In this document: positions 54,736 to 64,000 of the stretch, one piece after another
How positions within the stretch are numbered: position 1 is the first letter of the stretch
How the letters are laid out: each line of letters starts with the position of its first letter
Assembly: GCF_002803085.1 (NCBI RefSeq)
Contig: NZ_NNBJ01000003.1
Span: forward strand, 337,798-401,797
Source: Streptomyces sp. CB01201
Lineage (GTDB): Bacteria > Actinomycetota > Actinomycetes > Streptomycetales > Streptomycetaceae
Direction of reading: 5' to 3'
DNA length: 64,000 bases
Notes under the pieces: generated by a model
Told to the model about the DNA's origin: nothing
Seen by the model: the letters and a program-made list of their open reading frames with translations, nothing else
The model's database searches: none
Position numbers and translations under genes: made by a program

Positions 54736-55959
54736 TTACGTCAGCGTGGCCGACTTCAGGGGGATCGATGGATCCGCCGTCTTCGACGGGTCCATGCGGG
54801 TGCTCGCGGCGATCAGTTTGCGGCCCTGGGCCAGGTCTCGGGGGCGGCCCACCGCCAGGAGCGCCACCAGGGCGCCGTCCCTGAGCCAGCAGACGGACCA
54901 GGGCGTCGAGGACGGGTCGCCGCGGTGGATCAGTTCGTCCGTGTCGGTGTGGTGGCCCGCGTACTGGACGAAGCGGCCGAACTGCTCGGACCAGAAGTAC
55001 GGGACCGGGTCGTAGTCGGTGGGGGCCTCGCCCACGATGTCGGCGGCGACCGTGCGCGGGCCCTGGAGCGCGTTGTCCCAGTGGTGGACCAGGAGGCGCT
55101 CGCCGAAGCGGGCGGAGGGGAACGAGGCGCAGTCGCCGACCGCGTACACATCGGGCAGCGAGGTGCGCAGGCGGGCGTCCGCGGTGATCGCGCCCTCGGG
55201 GCCGAGCGCGATGTCCGAGCCGGCCAGCCAGCCGGTCGCGGGGCGGGCGCCGATGCCGATGACGACCGCGTCGGCCGGCAGCCGGCGCCCGTCGGCGAGC
55301 AGCACCTCGCCCGGCACGACCGCCTGGACCCGGGCGCCGGTGACGAGTTCGGCGCCGGACTCGGTGTACCAGCCGGTCATCGGGGCGGCGACCGCGGCGG
55401 GGAGCACCTCGGCCAGCGGGCGGTCGGCGGCCTCCACGACGGTGACCTCGCAGCCCGCGTCCCGCGCGGCCGTCGCGAACTCCGCGCCGATCCACCCGGC
55501 GCCCACCACCACGATCCGGTGGCGCTGGTCGAGGACCGGGCGGAGCCGGCGCGCGTCGTCGAGGGTGCGCAGCAGGTGGACGCCGGGCACCCCCTGGCTG
55601 CCGGGCAGGGTGAGCGGCTCGGCGCCGGTGGCGATGACGAGGGTGTCGTACGCCACCTCGCCCGCCTCGGTCACCACGCGGTGCTCCTCGGGGCGCACCC
55701 CGGTGACTTCGAGGCCCAGGCGGAGATCGACACCGAGTGCCTCGAAGTCCACCTCGAAGGCCGAGCCCTCGGCCTTGCCGAGCAGGACGGCCTTGGACAG
55801 CGGGGGCCGGTCGTAGGGCTGGTGGGGCTCGGCGCCGATGAGGGTGATGGCTCCGGTGAAGCCCTGTTCGCGCAGGGCCACCGCGGTCTGCACGCCGGCC
55901 ATGCCCGCGCCGACGACGACCACGTGCCGCGCTTCGGATTGCGTCTGCTGTTCGCTCAC
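54736..55959 (-). CDS. FAD-dependent ferredoxin reductase-like protein
   Basis: A 407-residue flavoprotein of the pyridine nucleotide-disulphide oxidoreductase fold. FAD motif VVVGAGMAGVQTAVAL (about 14-29), NAD motif VVVGAGWIGAEFATAA (about 149-164), and YAVGDCASFPSARFG for the flavin. The family includes ferredoxin and rubredoxin reductases that feed cytochromes P450 or dioxygenases. It has a GTG start. The dispersed repeats lie right after its stop. Confidence 0.9.
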   Translation of the reverse strand: MSEQQTQSEARHVVVVGAGMAGVQTAVALREQGFTGAITLIGAEPHQPYDRPPLSKAVLLGKAEGSAFEVDFEALGVDLRLGLEVTGVRPEEHRVVTEAGEVAYDTLVIATGAEPLTLPGSQGVPGVHLLRTLDDARRLRPVLDQRHRIVVVGAGWIGAEFATAARDAGCEVTVVEAADRPLAEVLPAAVAAPMTGWYTESGAELVTGARVQAVVPGEVLLADGRRLPADAVVIGIGARPATGWLAGSDIALGPEGAITADARLRTSLPDVYAVGDCASFPSARFGERLLVHHWDNALQGPRTVAADIVGEAPTDYDPVPYFWSEQFGRFVQYAGHHTDTDELIHRGDPSSTPWSVCWLRDGALVALLAVGRPRDLAQGRKLIAASTRMDPSKTADPSIPLKSATLT

Positions 55960-56085
55960 CCGATCACCATAAGCAGCTGACTATTTGTCAGGTAAGGGGC
56001 CGGGCCGCGGCGGACGCCTCCCGGGCGCCCGGACGCTCCCTTACTGCACGCCGGGGGCTCGGGCTATGGTGGCAGGCGTAAAGCA

Positions 56086-56178
56086 CTCGCGGGAGCCCGG
56101 ACGCACCGGGCTGAGAGGGAGGCTGGGCGGCCTCCGACCGTACGAACCTGATCCGGGTCATGCCGGCGAAGGGAGGGG
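56086..56178 (+). promoter_or_regulatory. TPP riboswitch controlling thiOSG
   Basis: The thi-box is clear: CTGAGAGGGA (56111-56120) and the downstream GAACCTGATCCGGGTCATGC (56144-56163). The element ends GCGAAGGGAG, where GGGAGGGG (56171-56178) is also the ribosome site for thiO, 10 nt before its ATG. With no terminator hairpin after it, TPP binding most likely blocks translation. Confidence 0.93.
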
Positions 56179-56188
56179 CTGGACGCCC

Positions 56189-58364
<2,176 letters not shown>

Positions 58365-58426
58365 CCGCGTTCCGGGAGTTCCTCGTCACAGCTCGGCTTC
58401 AGTAGGGCCCCCGGAACGCACGCGGC

Positions 58427-58456
58427 GTGAAGGGGGCCGGGCGGCGCTCGTAAACT
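58427..58456 (+). promoter_or_regulatory. putative promoter giving a leaderless kinase mRNA
   Basis: GTGAAG (58427-58432) and TAAACT (58451-58456) are separated by 18 nt and resemble -35/-10 boxes. The kinase GTG starts 8 nt after the -10, where transcription would begin, so the message would have no 5' leader. No Shine-Dalgarno sequence precedes the start. Confidence 0.5.
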
Positions 58457-58463
58457 CTCCTCC

Positions 58464-60473
58464 GTGGATACGACCCTTCATGACCCCCTCGTCGGGCAGG
58501 TGCTCGACGGCCGCTACCGCGTCGACGCGCGCATCGCCGTCGGCGGTATGGCCACGGTCTACCGGGCCGTCGACACCCGCCTCGACCGGGTACTCGCCCT
58601 CAAGGTGATGCATCCGAGCCTCGCCGCCGACGCCTCCTTCGTGGAGCGCTTCATCCGGGAGGCCAAGTCGGTGGCCCGGCTCGCGCACCCCAATGTGGTC
58701 GGCGTCTTCGACCAGGGGGCGCAGGACCAGTACGTGTACCTGGCGATGGAGTACATCGCGGGCTGCACCCTGCGCGATGTGCTGCGCGAGCGCGGCGCGC
58801 TCCAGCCGCGCGCGGCCCTCGACATCCTGGAGCCCGTCCTGGCGGCCCTCGGCGCCGCGCACCGGGCCGGGTTCGTGCACCGGGACATGAAGCCCGAGAA
58901 CGTGCTGATCGGCGACGACGGCCGGGTCAAGGTCGCCGACTTCGGCCTGGTCAGGGCGGTCGACTCAGTCACCAGCACCACCGGCTCGGTGCTCGGCACG
59001 GTCTCCTACCTCGCCCCCGAGCAGATCGAGCACGGCACCGCGGACACCCGCGCCGACGTGTACGCCTGCGGCGTGGTCCTGTACGAGATGCTGACCGGCG
59101 CCAAGCCGCACGTCGGGGACACCCCCGCCCAGATCCTCTACGCCCACCTCCACGAGGGGGTGCCCGCGCCCTCCGCGGCCGTGCCGGGCCTCGCCCTGGA
59201 GCTGGACGAGCTGGTCGCCTCCGCGACCGCCCGCAACCCGGAGGTCCGCCCGCACGACGCGGTGGCCCTGCTCGCCGAGACCCTCACGGCCCGCGCGGCC
59301 CTGGGCGAGGAGCAACTGGACGCCGTCCCGCCGGGCGCCCGTCCCGCCGCCGGTGAGTCGGGCGCCGAGGACCGGACGAGCGTGATCCCGCGCGCCCTGC
59401 CGACACCGGCCACCGCGGCGCCCGGCGCGCTGCCCGCCGACGCCGTGCCGGGCCAGGACGCCCACCGCACGACCCGGCTGCGGACCGACGAGCCCGTCAA
59501 CCGCACCAGCCGGCTGATCATGCCGCAGCGCATCGACGACGAGCCGGAACCGCGGGGAGCGCGCCGAGTGCGCGAGCGCCTCGGCAGCCGGCGTGGCCCG
59601 GTCGCGGTGGTGGCTGCGCTGCTCCTGATCCTCGGGGTCGGGGCCGGGGTCTGGTACATCAACTCCGGCCAGTTCACCCGGGTTCCGGCCCTCATCGGGC
59701 AGACCGAGGACGCGGCGAAGAAGAAGCTGTCCGGTGCCGGACTCGACGTCAAGAAGGTCGACCGGCAGTTCAGCGACACCGTCGAGCGGGGCCAGGTCGT
59801 CTCGACCGATCCGGCGACCGGCGCCCGCATCCGCGGCAACGGCGCGGTGACCCTGGTGATCTCGCGCGGCCCGGAGACGGCCCAGGTGCCGAAGCTCGAC
59901 GGGATGCCGCTCGACCGGGCGAAGGACGAGCTCCAGAAGGCGGGCTTCGCGCCGGGCGACACCTCCAGCGAGTTCAATGACAGCGTCGCGCAGGGCTCGG
60001 TGATCCGCACCGACCCGGCCGCGGGCATCAAGCGCCACACGGACACGGCCGTCTCCCTCGTCATCAGCAAGGGCGCCCCGGTCGATGTGCCCGGGGTCGT
60101 CGGCGACTCGGTGGCCGATGCCACCGCCGCGCTCCAGGACGCCGGGCTGAAGGTCACCGTCTCGCCCGACCAGGTCGAGTCGCAGCAGGACGCGGGCAAG
60201 GTCGCGGCCCAGTCCGCCGCCGAGCACGCCCAGCTCGCCCAGGGCGACAGCGTGACGCTGACCGTGTCCAAGGGCCCCCGGATGGTCACCGTGCCCAAGG
60301 TGACCGGCGAGAAGTCCGGGGACGCGCAGAAGGATCTGGAGAAGGCCGGCTTCAAGGTGAAGGTCGACCGCAGCTTCCCGTTCCTCAGCGACGAGGTGTC
60401 GGGTCAGTCCGTCGCCGCCGGCGCCCAGGCACCCGAGGGCTCCACCATCACCATCACCACCAAGGGACTGTAG
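58464..60473 (+). CDS. PASTA-domain Ser/Thr protein kinase (PknB-type)
   Basis: A 669-residue transmembrane kinase. The catalytic domain has AVGGMATVYRA (Gly loop), LKVMHPSLA (catalytic Lys), HRDMKPENVL, VADFGLV and LAPEQIEHG, over about residues 17-280. A Pro/Ala/Arg linker follows, then one helix (about 374-396) and four PASTA domains (about 400-669), which sense peptidoglycan fragments or lipid II. It probably regulates wall growth, fitting its synteny with the dcw cluster. The GTG start shows no ribosome site and a -10-like box just ahead. Confidence 0.95.
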   Translation: MDTTLHDPLVGQVLDGRYRVDARIAVGGMATVYRAVDTRLDRVLALKVMHPSLAADASFVERFIREAKSVARLAHPNVVGVFDQGAQDQYVYLAMEYIAGCTLRDVLRERGALQPRAALDILEPVLAALGAAHRAGFVHRDMKPENVLIGDDGRVKVADFGLVRAVDSVTSTTGSVLGTVSYLAPEQIEHGTADTRADVYACGVVLYEMLTGAKPHVGDTPAQILYAHLHEGVPAPSAAVPGLALELDELVASATARNPEVRPHDAVALLAETLTARAALGEEQLDAVPPGARPAAGESGAEDRTSVIPRALPTPATAAPGALPADAVPGQDAHRTTRLRTDEPVNRTSRLIMPQRIDDEPEPRGARRVRERLGSRRGPVAVVAALLLILGVGAGVWYINSGQFTRVPALIGQTEDAAKKKLSGAGLDVKKVDRQFSDTVERGQVVSTDPATGARIRGNGAVTLVISRGPETAQVPKLDGMPLDRAKDELQKAGFAPGDTSSEFNDSVAQGSVIRTDPAAGIKRHTDTAVSLVISKGAPVDVPGVVGDSVADATAALQDAGLKVTVSPDQVESQQDAGKVAAQSAAEHAQLAQGDSVTLTVSKGPRMVTVPKVTGEKSGDAQKDLEKAGFKVKVDRSFPFLSDEVSGQSVAAGAQAPEGSTITITTKGL

Positions 60474-60484
60474 GTAGCCACCCC

Positions 60485-61336
60485 ATGCGCAACCCCATCG
60501 GCGGCCACGTCCCCGTGGCCGGCGGCCTCGCCACGGTCGGCCTCTCCTACGCGCGCGAGATCGGCGCCGAGACCGTCCAGGTCTTCGCCGCGAATCCGCG
60601 CGGCTGGGCCACCCCCACCGGGAACCCGGCCCAGGACGAGCAGTTCCGGGCCGAGTGCGCCGAGGCGTCGATACCGGCGTACGTGCACGCTCCGTACCTG
60701 ATCAACTTCGGCTCGCACACCGGGGCGACGGTGGAGAAGTCGGTGGAGTCGCTGCGGCACTCCCTGCGCCGGGGCCGTGAGATCGGCGCGCTCGGCGTGG
60801 TCGTGCACACCGGCTCGGCGACCGGCGGGCGTCCGCGCGCGGAGGCGCTCGCCCAGGTCAGGGCGCATCTGCTGCCGCTCCTGGACGAACTGACCCACGA
60901 CGACGACCCGTTCCTGCTCCTGGAGTCGACCGCCGGGCAGGGCTCCTCGCTGTGCTCGCGCACCTGGGACTTCGGCCCGTACTTCGAGGCCCTGGACTCC
61001 CACCCCATGCTGGGCGTCTGCCTGGACACCTGCCACATCTACGCGGCCGGGCACGACCTGGCCGGGCCCGGCGGGATGAAGCAGACCCTGGACCTGCTCG
61101 TGGACACCGTCGGCGAGGGACGGCTGAAACTGATCCACGCCAACGACTCCAAGGACGTGGCCGGCGCGCACAAGGACCGCCACGAGAACATCGGCTCGGG
61201 ACACATCGGCGAGGAGCCGTTCCGCGAGCTGCTCGGGCATCCGGCGACCGAGGGCGTACCGCTGGTGATCGAGACGCCGGGCGGCAAGGAGGGGCACGCC
61301 GCCGACGTGGCCCGGCTGAAGTCGCTGCGCGTCTAG
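60485..61336 (+). CDS. nfo: endonuclease IV-type AP endonuclease
   Basis: A 283-residue TIM-barrel enzyme that nicks DNA at abasic sites. Metal-ligand motifs are visible: YVHAPYLINFGS, VVVHTGS, LLLEST, LDTCHIYAAGHD, LIHANDSKDVAGAHKDRHEN and NIGSGHIG. It starts 12 nt after the kinase stop, so it may be co-transcribed with it. The start could lie slightly upstream, but there is little room. Confidence 0.92.
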   Translation: MRNPIGGHVPVAGGLATVGLSYAREIGAETVQVFAANPRGWATPTGNPAQDEQFRAECAEASIPAYVHAPYLINFGSHTGATVEKSVESLRHSLRRGREIGALGVVVHTGSATGGRPRAEALAQVRAHLLPLLDELTHDDDPFLLLESTAGQGSSLCSRTWDFGPYFEALDSHPMLGVCLDTCHIYAAGHDLAGPGGMKQTLDLLVDTVGEGRLKLIHANDSKDVAGAHKDRHENIGSGHIGEEPFRELLGHPATEGVPLVIETPGGKEGHAADVARLKSLRV

Positions 61337-61363
61337 GCGCGGGGGCTGTTCAGCGGGCGGAGC

Positions 61364-61996
61364 TCAGAGCTCGGGGCCGTCCCCGGGCTCCTCCTGGTAG
61401 GAGTAGCGCTGCTCGCGCCAGGGGTCGCCGATGTTGTGGTAGCCCCGCTCCTCCCAGAAGCCCCGGCGGTCCGCCGTCATGTACTCGATGCCGCGGACCC
61501 ACTTGGGGCCCTTCCAGGCGTACAGGTGCGGCACCACCAGGCGCAGCGGGAAGCCGTGTTCGGCGGTGAGCAGGTCACCGCCGTTGTGGGTGGCGAAGAG
61601 CGTGCGGTCGGAGAGGAAGTCGGCGAGCCGCAGGTTGGAGCTGAAGCCGTATTCGGCCCACACCATCACATGGGTGACATCGGCGGCGGGTGGCGCGATC
61701 CCGGCTATCGTGCGGGCGCCGACCCCGCCCCATTCGGCCCCGAGCATCGAGAACTTGGTGACACAGTGCAGGTCGGCGACCACGGTCTCGAACGGCAGCG
61801 CCGAGAACTCCTCGTGGTTCCAGCAGTGCTTCTCGCCGTCGGCGGTGGCCCCGAAGACCCGGAACTCCCAGCGCTCCGGCTTGAACTTGGGCACCGGTCC
61901 GTAGTGGGTGACCGGCCAGCCGCGCTGGAGGCGCTGCCCCGGCGGAAGCTCCGTGTGCGCTGCTCCCTGCCGCTCCCGGCTCTCCGGCTGACCCAT
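61364..61996 (-). CDS. sulfite oxidase-like molybdopterin-dependent oxidoreductase
   Basis: A 210-residue cytoplasmic protein of the sulfite-oxidase catalytic fold. The Mo-binding Cys is in LHCVTKFSMLGAEWGG; other marks are HVMVWAEYGFSSNLRL, GGDLLTAEHGFPLRLVVP and LYAWKGPKWVRGIEY. It has no twin-arginine signal and no haem or dimerisation domain, unlike the secreted YedY. The substrate is unknown. It converges with nfo. Confidence 0.9.
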   Translation of the reverse strand: MGQPESRERQGAAHTELPPGQRLQRGWPVTHYGPVPKFKPERWEFRVFGATADGEKHCWNHEEFSALPFETVVADLHCVTKFSMLGAEWGGVGARTIAGIAPPAADVTHVMVWAEYGFSSNLRLADFLSDRTLFATHNGGDLLTAEHGFPLRLVVPHLYAWKGPKWVRGIEYMTADRRGFWEERGYHNIGDPWREQRYSYQEEPGDGPEL

Positions 61997-62149
61997 GACT
62001 CCATGGTGACAGACCCCGGGGGGTGGTGTTGACCAGGGACGTCTCTATTCGGGCAACTCCTACTAAGCATGCACTTACTGGACGGGTCCTGATCACGGTG
62101 CGAGGATGCGCGCAACTTGCCCAGTAACCGCTTGGAAGGAGCCTCTGCG

Positions 62150-62629
62150 ATGCAGGGCGACCCCGAGGTCATCGAATTCCTGAATGAGCAGCTGAGTGCC
62201 GAGCTGACGGCGATCAATCAGTACTGGCTGCACAGCGCGATGCAGGCCAACTTCGGCTGGACGAAGCTGGCCAAGTACACGCGTCACGAGTCGATCGACG
62301 AGATGAAGCACGCGGAGGTGCTGACCGACCGGATCCTGTTCCTGGACGGTCTGCCGAACTTCCAGCGGCTCTTCCATGTGCGCATCGGGCAGACGGTCAC
62401 CGAGATGTTCCAGGCGGACCGGCAGATCGAGGCCGAGGCGATCGACCGCCTCAAGCGCGGCATCGAGGTCATGCGCGCCAAGGGCGACATCACCTCGGCG
62501 AACATCTTCGAGTCGATCCTGGCCGACGAGGAGCACCACATCGACTACCTGGACACCCAGCTGGAGCTGGTGGAGAAGCTCGGCGAGGCGCTCTACATCG
62601 CGCAGCTCATCGAGCAGCCGGAGAGCTGA
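62150..62629 (+). CDS. bfr: bacterioferritin
   Basis: A 159-residue iron-storage protein forming a 24-mer. Di-iron ligands are visible as E18 (QLSAELTAINQ), E51/H54 (DEMKHAEVL), E94 and E127/H130 (LADEEHHID). M52, which ligates haem between subunits, is present. The ATG has GGAAGGAG 8 nt upstream; a longer frame starts at 62117 without a site. The divergent ferredoxin gene next door releases the stored iron. Confidence 0.95.
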   Translation: MQGDPEVIEFLNEQLSAELTAINQYWLHSAMQANFGWTKLAKYTRHESIDEMKHAEVLTDRILFLDGLPNFQRLFHVRIGQTVTEMFQADRQIEAEAIDRLKRGIEVMRAKGDITSANIFESILADEEHHIDYLDTQLELVEKLGEALYIAQLIEQPES

Positions 62630-62679
62630 CGGACACCGTCGGCCACCGGGGCGGCCGCCCGGGGGCGGGCGGCCTCGTG

Positions 62680-62937
62680 TCAGGCGGCCTCGTCGAGCGC
62701 CGTGGCGGCGAACTCCGGCTCCGGGGCGACGGCGGTGAGCGCGGGCCTGCCCTGCTCCACCAGCTCGCGCCGGGGGCACGCGCCGCGTCCGAGCAGCGAC
62801 TGGATGCGGCGCACGCAGGAACCGCAGTCGGTGCCGGCCTTGGAGGCGGACGCTATCTGGCGGGGGGTGCACGCACCGCCCTCCGCGTGCTTCTTGACCT
62901 GCTCTTCGGTGACACCGAAGCAGTTGCACACGTACAC
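62680..62937 (-). CDS. bfd: bacterioferritin-associated [2Fe-2S] ferredoxin
   Basis: An 85-residue ferredoxin. The cluster ligands are C4 and C6 (YVCNCFGVT) and C38 and C41 (DCGSC), the Bfd-fold spacing. An extra Ala/Pro/Glu tail follows. GTG at 62937 is chosen: GGAGGT lies 8 nt before it, whereas the upstream GTG at 62946 falls inside that site. It converges with bfr and probably reduces bacterioferritin to mobilise iron. Confidence 0.9.
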   Translation of the reverse strand: MYVCNCFGVTEEQVKKHAEGGACTPRQIASASKAGTDCGSCVRRIQSLLGRGACPRRELVEQGRPALTAVAPEPEFAATALDEAA

Positions 62938-63067
62938 GCGGTTCACCTCCCGAGGTGATCGACACGGGGTCGATGGACATGCCGTCCCGAGCGACCGATT
63001 CCCGTTTCGTCGGTGAGGCAACCCTAACCTTACCCGGCACCCCGGAAGCGCGACAGCCCCGGTACGC

Positions 63068-63104
63068 CAGTGGGGCGCGGATCACATGGATCCGCGCCCC
63101 ACTG
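63068..63104 (-). terminator. terminator of the DAHP synthase gene
   Basis: A perfect 16-bp stem (CAGTGGGGCGCGGATC with its complement) and a 5-nt loop ACATG, 15 nt after the stop of the minus-strand gene. It lacks a U-tract, as is usual in Streptomyces. Confidence 0.8.
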
Positions 63105-63119
63105 TCCTGCCCCGGGGAA

Positions 63120-64000
<881 letters not shown>

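Noticed and set aside
62117..62149. Upstream extension of bacterioferritin
   Set aside because: The perfect GGAAGGAG and the known family N-terminus put the start at 62150.

Overview
The window is high-GC actinobacterial chromosome, almost certainly Streptomyces. It carries the complete division and cell-wall (dcw) cluster in the streptomycete order, a Streptomyces-type DivIVA, WhiA-like GACAC motifs ahead of ftsZ, many GTG starts, ATGA/GTGA gene overlaps and an ileS T-box of the actinobacterial type. Gene identities come from reading translated sequence and motifs by eye; no database search was run.

Region 1 (1-8183) is accessory. It is a minus-strand biosynthetic operon for a ribosomally made, modified peptide of the daptide class, with a divergent LuxR-type regulator. 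In transcription order it reads: LLM-family (F420-type) oxidoreductase, probable RiPP recognition protein, SAM methyltransferase, class III aminotransferase, iron-ADH-fold dehydrogenase, two small precursors that share one leader block and both end in Thr, a hairpin, a two-helix membrane peptide, and an ABC ATPase and permease (the permease is cut by the window edge). The expected chemistry turns the C-terminal Thr into a dimethylated amine by oxidation/decarboxylation, transamination and N-methylation. The dehydrogenase appears to lack all four canonical metal ligands, and the LLM oxidoreductase is an extra enzyme with no known daptide role.

Region 2 (8215-18565) is core-like: a dienelactone-hydrolase-type protein, an MscS channel, a CPA1 antiporter, a GNAT enzyme, rluD-type pseudouridine synthase, lspA, a DksA/TraR protein with a histone-H1-like tail, and ileS behind a T-box.

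Region 3 (18566-36640) is the dcw cluster on the minus strand: rsmH-ftsL-ftsI-murE-murF-mraY-murD-ftsW-murG-ftsQ-ftsZ-pgeF-yggS-sepF-yggT-divIVA. It makes lipid II, polymerises it and assembles the Z-ring and polar growth machinery. A 236-bp element with perfect 34-bp inverted ends lies between ileS and divIVA.

Region 4 (37060-53184) holds a beta-carbonic anhydrase, a MoxR/DUF58/transglutaminase operon, a DUF3040 protein, a methyltransferase, a HEPN-like protein, an ABC-YhgE-TetR operon with a palindromic operator, a DUF4126 protein, a phytoene-desaturase-like flavoprotein, a membrane protein with a Q/Y-rich tail, and metF.

Region 5 (53282-64000) holds thiE, an Rv2175c-like DNA-binding protein, a ferredoxin-reductase-like flavoprotein, a TPP riboswitch driving thiO-thiS-thiG, a PASTA Ser/Thr kinase with an apparently leaderless start, endonuclease IV, a molybdopterin protein, bacterioferritin with its ferredoxin, and the 3' part of a class II DAHP synthase. 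Short dispersed repeats built on GCGCAGTTCCCCGCGCCCCT recur at gene 3' ends.
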